A stretch of 64,000 bases of DNA from Euglena gracilis (GCA_039621445.1 CP154957.1:1234504-1298503); one strand, 5' to 3'. Positions 53,135-63,489 are shown, numbered from the stretch's first letter. Made by a program: numbers and translations. Notes: a model not told the origin generated them from the letters alone.

Positions 53135-53599
53135 CTCTCAGCCGCATCAGAGTAACCACATTCTGAATGATGCGAGCGTCATACTCACACAACTGATAAT
53201 GACAAACGTGGAACTTGTTGATGCGCACATTTGCGCAAATGCGCGCATCAAAACATTTTACAAACATTAATCAGGTCCGGGTGATGTCTGGTATATTCAC
53301 AAAGTAAAATATGTATCTGTGCGCAAATGCGCAAATCAAATTGTACAAACAGTACAAAAGAGAACTTTTCCTTAAAGACTGCTGTAACACCTAAGACTGG
53401 TATCTAATTCAAACACATAAGACATAGTTATGTGGGCGCATTTGCGCGCATATTGGTGTAAATAAATTCTCTTCAGCTGAGAGACACCCATACACCAGAA
53501 ACACATCCATACCAACATACATAACAGGACTTTCCATTCAGCCCATCGACTCTTCATAAGCTGTCAAAGAAAAGTCAGTCATTCTGATGTTCGTGGCAC
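53135..53599 (-). other. Intron 1 (of visible exons) with three palindromic motifs
   Basis: Donor GTGCCA is weak; acceptor is CTGAGAG as in intron 3. Motifs on the plus strand: GCGCACATTTGCGCAAATGC (53224), TGTGCGCAAATGCGCAAATC (53319) and GGGCGCATTTGCGCGCAT (53433). Confidence 0.65.
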
Positions 53600-54427
53600 G
53601 TCCAGCGGTATGCGGAACTTGTGCGCCTCCAGCGGCCGCGCGCTGATCTCAGTGACCAGCTCCACGAATGCCGGCAGGTCGGTCTGCACCAGCCGCGCGG
53701 ACACCCGGTGGATGCGGCCCAGCAGCTGCTCCAGCGATGGGTACCCCGGGTACTCTGGGGCGTCCACCGCCGTCCGCATCCTCGCCATCACGCAGCAGTC
53801 GTGCGTGCGGATCACCATCCTGGGATTCGACGTCATCGCCCGCTTCCAGAAGTTGTCGAACCACAGGACGCAGCTCCGTCCCTCCGACTGCTGCCACAGG
53901 TCCTCCAGCCGCTCACATGCTCGCTGCCACCGCCACTGCCGGTTCCACATCGGCTCCTCCGGCAGGATGCCACTGGGTCTCAGCAGTCGGGTCGCCGCCC
54001 GGTGCCTCGCCAGCGGTGCCTCGTGCTCTCCCACCACCACCCGCTGCGTCGCCCGCGGGCAGGCGTGCTGCCGCAGCACCCGGTACACCGCCCAGGCGTC
54101 CTTCAGCAGCAGCTCGATCCGCTGCCGCCGCGGCTCCCAGGCCAGCTCCTCCAGCAGCGCCGCGCCACCCTTCGTCCGCAGCGGCACCCTGGTGTGGGCC
54201 ACCTGCACCACCAAAGTCTGCAGCGGGTGGCCGCGCTGCACCACCGCCGCCACGAACTCCTCGTAGGTGGCGGCGAAGTGGGCCTTCACCAGCTGGCCCA
54301 GCAGCTTCCCGGCCTCCGCGACGAGGGCGGCCTCCTCGCTGTAGCCCTCGTAGCCACGGCGGCGGGAGTGGGTGCTGCTGGCCTGCGAGGACTCCATCAG
54401 TCCTCCCCAGGTCTGCCGGCACGCCAC
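53600..54427 (-). CDS. Exon 1 (first visible): WFDNFW motif
   Basis: The frame is open from about 54427 to 53600 (276 codons). There is no ATG at the start and an upstream stop lies two codons before, so it probably begins at an acceptor (AAAG or GGCAG). It encodes ALLEELAWEPRRQRIELLLK, CVLWFDNFWKRAMTSNP, GYPSLEQLLGRIHRVSARLV and EAHKFRIPLD. The exposed aspartates and the DNFW motif recall metal-binding positions of RNase-H-like enzymes, but this is inference. Confidence 0.65.
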
Positions 54428-55590
54428 CTTTCATCAACCCACATATCCTTTAACGTCACACCCCCGTCATCGTCATCCTGCCTACTTCTGGTAAATACAC
54501 ATTGCACGCTACCTCCCACAGTTCTGTGTATTTTTTTTGGAAATGTTTGTGCGTGCAATTGCGCAAGTCAACAAACAAAAAGAACATAATAATTCACAAC
54601 TGTACCTGCCTTGCCATCCCCTATGTACGTCAACTCCAGACAGGGGACAGCACACCAACATCGCCATTGAGCCTTGACCACCCCGCACGTGACACACACT
54701 CTCTCACTTGGCGAGCAACATCACATCCCATTGGTCACATCATCTCCACCAGCCATACAAGTCGCACCCCTACTGACACAACAAGTAACTTGCATACACA
54801 CCCATTCAGCGTCAACGTCCAGTGACTGGTAACACATTACCCTCTGGGTCTTTGTACAACAAAAATCAGCAATTGTGCGCGCAATTGCACAAATAAAACA
54901 GGGTCACTTTTCATTTCTGACACAATCGCACTCTGAGCAACGCAATCAATCACAGTAAGAATCAATTGCTTGTGCGCGCATTTGCGCAAGTGTGCAGTGC
55001 GCCATAATTAAAATTTCTTTCATACAGCAATTAGAAGGTTCCAATTCACTGGGAGTTATTTCAACCTTGTCAAAAACAGTGGTCTCACACCCCTCTCTAA
55101 ACACTCCCAATTCCATCGTAATTCACAAGTTCCGGCACCCAACAGACCCTCACAATAATTCTGGAATTCATCAAAGGTGTCTGTTTTCGTCACCTGCCAA
55201 ACGGTCAGCATTCCCAGGTCACATTTTGACCCTCAAAAAGTGCAAAACCATACGCCGCCAGATCTGGCCAAATCGGTGCCGCAGGGTGGTGTAGGGTGGA
55301 AGTGGGTGTCGGTAGGTGTCCAACAGACAGTGTGCAAACAACCAGCTGTGGAGAGGGAGCGGTACAAATTTTCGCGCGTCTGTCCAGTCGCGGAGTCAGT
55401 TAGGATTTTGTATTCGAAGGGGTTCGAATTGCCCAGCCCTAACGAGTTACGTTCGCGTTTTCAAAAAAATATTTTCGGCGGACAGGGTACAGGGACCCAG
55501 GGGTTTCGCAGAAAATGTTTATTTGCACAATTGCGCAAATTCTAAAGAAAAAACCCTTAAGTGCGAATCCGGCCGCCTAAGTGGGTACCC
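54428..55590. other. 5' flank of the large gene with four more palindromic motifs
   Basis: Plus-strand motifs: GTGCGTGCAATTGCGCAAGT (54550), GTGCGCGCAATTGCACAAAT (54875), GTGCGCGCATTTGCGCAAGT (54974) and TGCACAATTGCGCAAATTC (55524). Since the motif marks introns in the gene, missing 5' exons may lie here; no convincing exon was found. A simple CACACC...CATCACATCC-rich stretch occupies 54670-54800. Confidence 0.5.
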
Positions 55591-55797
55591 CGGGCTGCCC
55601 ATCCCCCGGGGGGGGTATGCCTGCTATGGGCAGGCACCCTATAGCACCCACCCACCCACCCCACTCCCCCCCGGTCAGTAAAAAAAGCCTGTTGGCATCC
55701 ATGTATTCAAAGGATATCACACAGACAGCTTTTTGAAATTGGGGCCTGCCGCACAAAGCCTCCTCAACGAGCGCATGCGCACTTCTGGCAACTTACG

Positions 55798-55925
55798 CCA
55801 CCTACCTCCCCCCCCCCCCGGGCGCTTGGCCCCCCTCCTCCCAAGATGCAAACTTGGCCCCACCAAAGTTCCAAAGTTGGCCTTCGGCCCTTTGCACATG
55901 GCTGCCAAAATTTTTAACGTGCAAA
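55798..55925 (+). repeat. ~125-bp dispersed repeat, copy 1
   Basis: GGGCGCTTGGCCCCCCTCCT ... AACTTGGCC, AAGTTGGCCTTCGGC, TTTGCACATGGC. Matches 61255-61385 in the same orientation. Confidence 0.7.
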
Positions 55926-55960
55926 CCTGTCCCTCATAAGGTTGGCCCCCTGGCCCCAGG

Positions 55961-56046
55961 GAAATTTCAGCCAGAATACCCCCCCCCCCCCAGGCGCTTG
56001 GCCCGAGCCATGATTGAAGTGGGGGGGTATTCTGGCTGAAATTTCC
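55961..56046. repeat. Fold-back palindrome with C-capped core
   Basis: GAAATTTCAGCCAGAATA, a C run, 35 bp, a G run, then TATTCTGGCTGAAATTTC. The arms are perfectly complementary for about 24 bp and continue outside the TA, unlike the other C-capped elements. The core starts with the GGCGCTTGG word of the neighbouring repeat. Confidence 0.75.
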
Positions 56047-56525
56047 CCGGGCAAAGTTCCTGGTCCCCATCCCCATCCCTTGCTGTCCAGCCCTGCACCC
56101 ACCCTCTTCCCCTGAGCTCCGGTGCGCATGCCCCCACGTTTTCCTGTGGGATTTGTGCCGACCTTACGGTTATATCCGGACTGCGCTTCTTTTTTCCCCA
56201 CCTGGAAGCAGGGCAGTCCATGGGATTCCATTTTTTTCCCTTGAGGACCGCTCCTGAAGGACCACCCTTTGGCCTGAGCGAAAGCAAACGGTCGATCCGG
56301 AATGGAGTCAAAAATTCAAGGCGGAAAAAAGAAAAAGGAATAGACAAAAAAGAAAAAAAAGAAAAAAAAAGAAAAAAACTCTTTTTTTTGAAGTTTTGGG
56401 TGGATGGGCGATGGTGCAAAGCTGCCAGAAATCACCCCCCCCCCGAAATACACCCGTGTTTGCCAAAATATGGCCATTTTTTTGCCCATTTTTTCCAGTG
56501 TATTTTTGATTGAATGTGCTGGGAC

Positions 56526-56851
56526 CATACCATTGCTTAAGGTACCCCACCGGGGGTTGTTTTCGGAGTGACTGACTGGTTTTTGGCTCCCCCCCCCCCC
56601 CCCCCCCCGCCCCGGGGTGGAGTTGGCCAGGATTGGCAGAAAGTGGCCACCTGGCGCCGAAGACGCCAGAATTTTTTTTTGCATTTTCGACCAAAATCAT
56701 TTGATTTTTGGCCATTTTGGCGGAGTGGCAGAGTGATCGACCACCCACTTCCTACCTCCCCCCGGGGGGGGGTAGGAAGTGGGTGACTGGTTTTCTAAAA
56801 GTGGAAAGTGACCCCCCTCCCCCTGGGGGGTCGGTAAGCTGGTAAGGTATG
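56526..56851. mobile_element. 326-bp hAT-type MITE, 8-bp TSD GCTGGGAC
   Basis: The flanks GCTGGGAC at 56518-56525 and 56852-56859 are identical. The left end is CATACCATTGCTTAAGG; the right end GGTAAGCTGGTAAGGTATG is only partly inverted. The inside contains a CTGGCGCCGAAGACGCCAG hairpin and a TAGGAAGTGGG inverted pair. GGCTGGGAC also follows the related fragment near 30345, so chance sharing of the flank is possible. Confidence 0.65.
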
Positions 56852-56859
56852 GCTGGGAC

Positions 56860-57757
56860 GGGAATTTTTTTTTGCTCAACGACCGCTCTGCCTGGAAGGC
56901 GTTCCATCTCCACCTCCCCCACAGGGAAACTTTCTGGGAGGCCGGGCAGTGGGAGCAGATTTTCTTTTTTTGGTTCAGGGCACGAGGGACCACCTCCCAG
57001 CGCTTTGGTGGCTTTTGACAAGTCCTCCGGGGTCATGTCACAGACTTGTGGCAATGATTCTGCACCTGACTAATTTTTCTGGTGTTCACCCCCCAAAAAA
57101 TTGTAAATTTCTTTCTGGGCCATTTCCGACCCACCAAAGACCTCAAGCCAGGGCTGTACAGGAATACCCGAAACTCTGTGGGTGTTGGGTGGGGGGTCCG
57201 ACCCTCTCCCCTTCCAGGCCTTCCCATATTTCCGGAGGTGCCAATTTCCAGGTCAAAGTTTTACTTCGGCCGTTTCCCCCCCAATTCGCCCCAAAGAATG
57301 TGGCAAGCGTAATTTTCTTCTTTTTTATTTTTGCACTGTTTTTCGAAAAAAATTGAACAAAACGTTTCTTTTTTTGACAAATGAAAATCTTTTTTTTCAA
57401 AATGAATCTAATTCATTCTAATTTAATTCTAATAATGAACAAGTGATGGCCTCTTTTCATCCTCACAGCCCCTTCTCAAGGAGAGGTTTTTTCCTTGTTT
57501 TTTTTTGGATAGTGGTGTTTTGACATCTTTGGCAGCAACCATTCTCCTTCATAAAATTTTGTCAACCAAAGGTTGACAAACCCTCCTGAAATCTTTGTCG
57601 TCCCCCACAAAACAAAAGTGGGGATGAAAGGAGGGGATTAATTGAACTCTTTGCTTTTGTCCACAATGGTGTCAAAGGAAAAAAAGGAAATCTTGACATC
57701 AAAAAATGAGAACGGCCCTCCCACCATTCCACCCCCCCCCCACACATCAACGGCCAC
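56860..57757. other. Spacer with weak minus-strand coding-like piece
   Basis: The minus frame at about 57054-56865 reads MTPEDLSKATKALGGGPS and LPLPGLPESFPVGEVEMERL, gene-like in composition but with no motif and no partner exon. The remainder to 57757 is A/T-rich with long T and A runs. Confidence 0.25.
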
Positions 57758-57852
57758 GTGCACCCACCCACCCACCCACCCACCCACACACACACACACC
57801 CACCCACACCCACCCACCCACCCCCGCACCCACACACGCGCGCGCACACACA

Positions 57853-57889
<37 letters not shown>

Positions 57890-57905
57890 ACACAGCACAC
57901 TCACA
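57758..57905. repeat. (CACACC/CA)n microsatellite
   Basis: CCCA repeats pass into CACACA over about 150 bp; all H/T/P or V/C/G frames here derive from it. Confidence 0.95.
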
Positions 57906-58643
57906 GGTGCTCGCACAGATGCATACAATGTTGTGGCAAGAAGTATGGTCCAGCCCAATCCACGAGAGGCAGTGCACCATTCCATTGCGCCCCATCTGAT
58001 CTGTGAAGACAGACTGCTGCCAAAGCGTTGCGTGGTGGCACCTTCTCATATGGACCTTTGAAAAACCAGGTTCAGGATTCAAAGAACCCCAAAAAATGCA
58101 AAAAAAATGACGCAGCATCGATTTTATGCACTTTGGGATGAAAAAGAGTCCAAATGATCGTTTCTGCAATTCTGTGAATTCACCCTAAAACCATGGACGT
58201 CAATTGGCCCAAAAGAACATAAAATAACAGAAAGTCAGGCAAAAACCTGGGCCAAATTTTAAATAGAAAGCATTTACCAGCAGAACTCCAAAACTGCATC
58301 TGCTTTCAAAGAAATGCAAAAAAACCCTCCAAAAACAGGGCGTTTCGCAAATATGAAAGGCAAAAAAAACATGTTTATGTTGCCCCCTGCTCACCACGTC
58401 GGGATCGCGGCAAGGGGGGGGGCAACTGCCCTGTGGATCATGACCCCTGTGGTGGACTGGGAAGGATCAGCCCACGACCTCTACCCCCTCCAAGAAATTC
58501 TGGTGCCTGCGCTTGTACCTTCGCTATGGGTTCAGTTGCACAGTTCAACGGTCGAATCTGAAACCCTCAAGGCTTCAAGGGCTCTCCAGCGATGGCCATG
58601 GGCTCCATCTTCACCGAACTCTTATTTTTGGCGATTTTCTGTA

Positions 58644-58861
58644 ACCCCCCTCCCAAATAACCTGGCAGGGTGCCAGGTCATTTGGAACCAACTTTTGGCC
58701 CTCCCCCCCCCCCGCCAGGTTATTTGGGCCTTTTTTTTGGTGGAATTTTGCCTTAAAAAGGGGGGTGCCAAGTCACTGGAACCAACTTTTTTTGGCCCTC
58801 CCCCTGCCAAGTTATTCGGCCACTGCCAGGAGCAAGGGCCCCGCCAGGTTATTTGGGGGGT
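58644..58861. mobile_element. 218-bp C-capped element (word AAATAACCTGG), copy 2
   Basis: The left flank is TA (58642-58643); the right flank is TG. Ends are ACCCCCCTCCCAAATAACC and GGTTATTTGGGGGGT. It shares GGGTGCCAGGT, TTGGAACCAACTTTTGG, GCCAGGAGCAAGG and CCCCGCCAGGTTATTTG with 32275-32495. Confidence 0.7.
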
Positions 58862-58879
58862 TGCCAAAAACAGCCCACT

Positions 58880-60343
58880 ACCCCTTCGGTACCCACTTCG
58901 CCCTTGGGGGGTGGGCCTACCCTCCCCTAGACCAGGTCACCAAACTGGCCCTCCCCACAGGTCACCACAAGGCTCTGATCAAGAGCCTTGTGCATTTGAT
59001 GAATTATAATGACTGCCATCAGGGGGGGGGAATATGCAAGTTGCATAATTTATCATTTTTTGCATAATCCAACCTGAGTATTTTGCACTTTTTGCATAAT
59101 TTGCCTTTTTTTGCACAATATTTTTTTTGAAAAATCGCATTTTTTTGCATTTTTTTGCATATTTTGCCTTTCCGATTTTTTTCGGGCATTTGCAAAGGCA
59201 AAACAGGCAAATTGTTACTAGACATCTGGAAGTTGCATACATTTTTGGACCGAAATTCACATTGGCAGTAGTTGCATAATTCAATGGAAGTGGATGCAAT
59301 TAGGTGAACCACCATATCACTTTGCATTTTGCACCAACCTTTTCCTTTGATGTTGCATTTTTGGAGCAGGTGAAAGATTTCTAAGTCCTCTCCAGCAGAA
59401 AAGTGTACAGCCCCGGGGAGCCCCTGAAGGAATTTACATGCAACTTGCATTTTTTTTTGCTTTTTGTGTTTTTTTTGTATTGCACATTGTGAGGTGCCTT
59501 GTTGCATATTCCCTCCCCTGCTGCCACCCTTTGGGGGACGATCAGTCGATCTCAGGCCGGTGACCCTAGGGTGTTCTCTCGGGCCACCTGGCGACCCTAG
59601 AGAACCGTTTTCCCTAGGCGACCTAGGGAACCATAGGCGACCCTGAGGTCGGCCCACTAACCCCCCCCCCTCCAGTCCAGATCCACTCCACCTCTGTCGT
59701 TGAGACCCCCTCAACGGCAAATCCTTGTGACATTGCCATATTTTGGGCAGGAGGCGGGAGCAAGGTTTCTTTTGAGGAAGTCCTGCCCCCAGGGGGGGGG
59801 GTGCTGTGGGCAGGCAGGGGGCGGGCACTTTCGACTGGGTTTTGGGGTGGGTAGTGCTGCAGTCCGGTGCAAAAGTCTTCACGAGGTACCCTTTTTTTGT
59901 CTAGTTGAAGCCGATGTAACTTCGCGGCGGTGTGCACCGTTGTGGTCCCGGACATGTGCCACATTGTGGCCTGTGAAATACCCATAAAAAAAAGGTCTCT
60001 CCGCTCATTTTCCTCGATTCCCCCTCCATCCCGAATTCTGGGCTCCTGAAAAGAGCTCTGCACACGACAAGCTCGGAAATTGGGAACCATGGATTTTGGA
60101 CCAGGTTGGAAAAAAACAAAAAGCCCACAACTCCGGAACCCTGAGGATTTGGGCTCTGGAGCTTGGTGCGTATGTCCATATGTCAGCTTTCTTGCACACT
60201 GATGGGACAAGGCGAAAAGTGGTATTGCAGCCGCATTTGCAGTGGCTTGAAGGTTATTCCCACTCTGTATCCAAAATGCCCAAATCTTTTGCCTATCCTG
60301 CTGAACAAAGGAGTTATTTTGGCAGTTCCTGTTTGGCCCCCTC
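58880..60343. other. Spacer, no gene supported
   Basis: TTTTGCATAATTTGC-type low complexity lies at 59030-59160. A GGCGACCCTAGGG/CCCTAGGCGACC cluster lies at 59560-59650. Minus frames at 59882-59019 and 60366-59623 are long but pass through this simple sequence and show no motif. Confidence 0.3.
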
Positions 60344-61014
60344 GTATAATCATTCCAGGGGGTCAATTTTTTTTTTTTGCGTTGTTGATGGAGTAGGGTT
60401 AGGGTTAGGAGTTCGGCCTAACTTGTCCACCTAACACAATTCTATAAGTTAGGCCTAAAGGTAGGCAGGGGGGGGGAAAATGCGTTTCGCATTTTTTCGC
60501 ATTTTTTCGCATTTTTGCGCATTTTTTCAAATTTTCCAAAAATGCGCATTTTTGCGCATTTTTCCGCATTTTTTGCGCATTTTTCAGCGCATTTTTTTGC
60601 TTTTTGGCACATTTTTTCGTGATTTTCCAAAATTTTAGCATTTTTTGACCATTTTTGCAATTTTTTGCAAAAATTTGAAATTTTCGACTTTTTTGAAACT
60701 TTCATTTTTCTCATTATTCTACATAATTTCGTCAAATTTGGTGCCATTTTTGCATGTTTTTGGGTAATTTTTGCATTTTCGTGATTTTTGCGCATTTTTT
60801 CTCGGATTTTGCACATTTTTGCGCATTTTTTCCAAAAATGCGCATTTTTTTGCGCATTTTTTGCGCATTTTTGCGCATTTTTGCGCATTTTTTCCGAGGC
60901 CGGGCGAGCGCATTTCCCCCCCCCCCTGAGGTAGGCCGAACTCCTAACCCTAACCCTAACCCTATTCCCTCAATAACACCAAAAATTTTTGACCCCCCTG
61001 GATTGGTTATACGC
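60344..61014. mobile_element. Inverted-repeat element with telomere-like termini enclosing GCGCATTTTT repeat
   Basis: The left arm (60344-60422) and right arm (60931-61014) are inverted copies. From outside in they read CGTATAA, TCCAGGGGGTCAA, a T-rich part, GTTRTTGA, TAGGGTTAGGG and TTAGGAGTTCGGCCTA. The right arm has one more TTAGGG unit than the left. Inside, after a GCCTAACTT...AAGTTAGGC hairpin, lies copy 2 of the GCGCATTTTT unit (60468-60930). No coding capacity. Confidence 0.75.
60468..60930. repeat. Dispersed GCGCATTTTT-rich element, copy 2
   Basis: Matches 4821-5231 from G run plus AAATGCGTTTCGCATTTT to TTTTTTCCGAGGCCGG, including the irregular middle. Here it is followed by a C run complementary to the starting G run. 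Confidence 0.8.
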
Positions 61015-61254
61015 CCCCCCGGGGGGGGGGGCTGTATAAACAATAGCTGCCTTATTTTTTTCCTGCTTAGCACCCCCCAAAGGACCAAATCTTTTGCAAG
61101 GTCATGCCATTTTACGGGAGATGCTGTGGCAATCTCTCGAATTTTTTTGGTTGGGGTGCCAAACTGTTCGCCCATTATTTACGTTGATTTGGCACCAGGG
61201 CACAAAAACCTTATGACATGTGAATATCTGCCCAATTTCCTGGCTATTAACACC

Positions 61255-61385
61255 TACACCTCCCTCCCCCCCGGGCCCTTGGACCCCCCCCCCCCCCAGG
61301 CGCTTGGCCCCCCTCCTCCTTACATGTAACCTTGGCCCTCCTAAAGTTGGCCTTCGGCTGTTTTGCACATGGCCACCAAAATCTC
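61255..61385 (+). repeat. ~125-bp dispersed repeat, copy 2
   Basis: Same order as 55798-55925: AGGCGCTTGGCCCCCCTCCT, CCTTGGCCCTCC, AAGTTGGCCTTCGGC, TTTGCACATGGCCACC. Confidence 0.7.
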
Positions 61386-62940
61386 AGGATGCCACAGCAG
61401 TTTTCACAGGTTTTGAGCTGTTTGAGAAAAATAATTTGGCATCTCCTGCTCTGCCCAACCAAGAATTCAACTGCGATGGCTATTTTTTGGCTTCTCAACT
61501 TCCTCCTGGTTTTGTGGCACCGGAGCACAATTTTCCAAAGCAGAAAGTCTCCCTAATATCTGGAATAACTAATAATAACTTTATTGCATTGGCATATCAA
61601 AATCTAATCAAAAATATAACAATAGATATGACAATGATATCTGGTGTGAATTTGTTGCATTTAGTACATATCTGCAATGAATCCATTGGCTGGCTGGGAT
61701 GTCTCCGGTTCATGAAGGGAGGTTCGGATGCTAGGCTGTCACTGCCCAACCAAAGTGTCCAGACAAACCTCCGGATGCTTGTAACCATTTTTTTTGATCT
61801 TTCGCTTCGGCCTAAACTGAATCCTTTCATGCCATTCTCCAATTCAGGTCCGCCAAAAACAAGCAGCGTCCGGTTGATGTCAGTCTCTGAGTCTTCTTTC
61901 AGGTTTGGGTTTTGTCGTTTATGTGTTCATTTATGTGTGGTGGGCTGGTGTCGATGTGCAGCTTCAGACGTTTTGAAGAATGGTCATGCCCCAACGTTGG
62001 GAATTGTCACCATTGCCTATTCCTGCTCAACATTGCCTGCGCCCAAGGCGAGTGAAACGGGAAAAAAAATGGAACAACCTGAAGAGTGGCATGGTGTATG
62101 GCATTCTCCAGCCTTGCCTGTGGCAGTTCTGTCTTGGTTGAGGCATGCAATTGCTTGGTGAGCCTGCCTCCGAGTGTCAGCAAATCCCAGTTTCTTCTTT
62201 TCCCAATTGCTTGGTTTCCCATTTTTGTTGTTGTTTTTTTTTGTTATTTTCAGGTTCCCGGTCCACGTGAAACTCCCTCACTCCCCCTTCAGTTTTGATA
62301 TGCAGAAGAGCAGGGGTCGAGCTATTATTCTCCCACACCAACCTGTAAGTTTGAAAGTTGGAGTGAGTGGCTGACAGGGTTTATTACTTTTTAAAGCTTT
62401 CGTAGGGCAATTTTTTTGAAATTTTAGGTACTTTGAGGCATTTTAAGGCATTTTTTAAAAGCTTTTCAAGGCTTTTTAAGGGTTTTGAACCACTACTTTC
62501 CAAGGGCGGTCCAAGGACGGTCCGGGTCATCGACTTTTTTTATTTTGTTTGTGGCCCACGATCAAAACAACAAAAAACGCATTTTTTTGAGTTTGGTTGG
62601 TTGAACATGAACAATGAACAATGTTCCAGGGATGCCATAAATAATTTCCCCCTGTGCAGCTTGTTTTGCCGAGTTTGCGATGGCTGATAGGCTTCATTGT
62701 AGAAAGTCACACCCCTCCCCATGTGCCGAAAAATTGACTGGTTCAGGCATGCACACTTCATCGACGTTTATTTCGTTCACGCAAGCATACACTCAAAACA
62801 CAACCCTTACCCCCCTGCAAACATCATCACAAAGCAAAGGCCAGGCTGAACTATATATATATATATATTATATATACATTTATGTGTATTACACATTAAT
62901 ATATTGTTATATATTATGCACATGTGTATATTATGTATAT
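61386..62940. other. Unassigned A/T-rich stretch
   Basis: The plus strand is open to 62161 with pieces such as SQLPPGFVAPEHNFPKQK and ITNNNFIALAYQNL, but the opposite strand is also open in places and no family is recognisable. 62390-62480 has AGGCATTTTAAGGC-type repeats. An (AT)n tract is at 62851-62876. No gene called. Confidence 0.3.
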
Positions 62941-63260
62941 GTATTTAAAGTGCGACCAACCCCACCATGGGGGTGCCTACCTGGGCAGGCACCACAAGGA
63001 ACCCGGCTCTGATGTTCGGTCGGGTCATGTCTTATATTAACACCTTCCTGACCTGGGGGAGGTTTTGGGGGGGGGGTGGGTGGGTGGACGGGCGGGCGGG
63101 TTGGGGCTGCTGGACCCCGCCTCCCGGGGGAGGGTGCACCATGGGTCAGCCTGGCCTGAACAAAGGCCCAGCCGGATTTTTTTCCCCGCAAGGGTTTTGG
63201 GCCGATTTTGGGTGGGTTTTGAGCAGGTGGGTGGGTTTCAGGCTTCTTTTTAAGAAAGTA

Positions 63261-63489
63261 ACCCCCCCAATAGAAGCACGGGTGCGCTTATAGCGGACCG
63301 CCGCCTCCGGCGGCGGGGGGGGTGCACTTCTATTTGGACCCTACCTGCGTGATTTTCGTTGATTTCCTTTAGAAATCCCATGAAAATGGGGGGTGCGCTT
63401 GTAGCGGACCGCCGCTTTCAGCGGCGGGAGGTGCGCTTTTATTTGGACCCTGCGCTTGTAGCGGCCCCGTGCTTCTATTAGGGGGGGGT
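63261..63489. mobile_element. 229-bp TA-flanked C-capped element (word ATAGAAGCAC)
   Basis: TA flanks lie at 63259-63260 and 63490-63491. Ends are ACCCCCCCAATAGAAGCACG and CGTGCTTCTATTAGG plus a G run plus T. Internal modules: TGCGCTTATAGCGGACCGCC, TGCGCTTGTAGCGGACCGCC, GCACTTCTATTTGGACCC, GCGCTTTTATTTGGACCC. It follows a lone MITE end, CAGGCTTCTTTTTAAG at 63239-63254. Confidence 0.8.

Larger units (their letters stand above)
46917..54427 (-). pseudogene. Large multi-exon gene of unknown family, at least eight exons, disrupted
   Basis: The only substantial gene in the window, encoding roughly 1,700 residues on the minus strand. Exons: 54427-53600, 53134-51394, 51118-51023, 50869-50209 (interrupted), 49768-49521, 49322-48959, 48725-48490, 48311-46917. 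At most junctions removal of GT-AG introns keeps codon phase exactly. Order of visible features: aspartate/tryptophan motif LWFDNFWKRAMTSNP; a conserved-looking block RCLVWRPFMLTDD ... LPLLVDSNLWYR ... PPLYGVWHAYKQVLT; a long basic coiled coil; a region with VEPVVIYSGAGVVAAVE; and an acidic/basic low-complexity C-terminus. I do not recognise the family; the first block has the look of a transposon- or RNase-H-related domain, which is inference only. Breaks: a TA element in exon 4, two compensating shifts in exon 2, and shifts in exon 6. Upstream exons may be missing. Confidence 0.7.

Noticed and set aside
55375-55445. tRNA-like GGTTCGAATTG box near a GTCGCGGAGTCAG segment
   Set aside because: I could not pair acceptor, D and anticodon arms around it.
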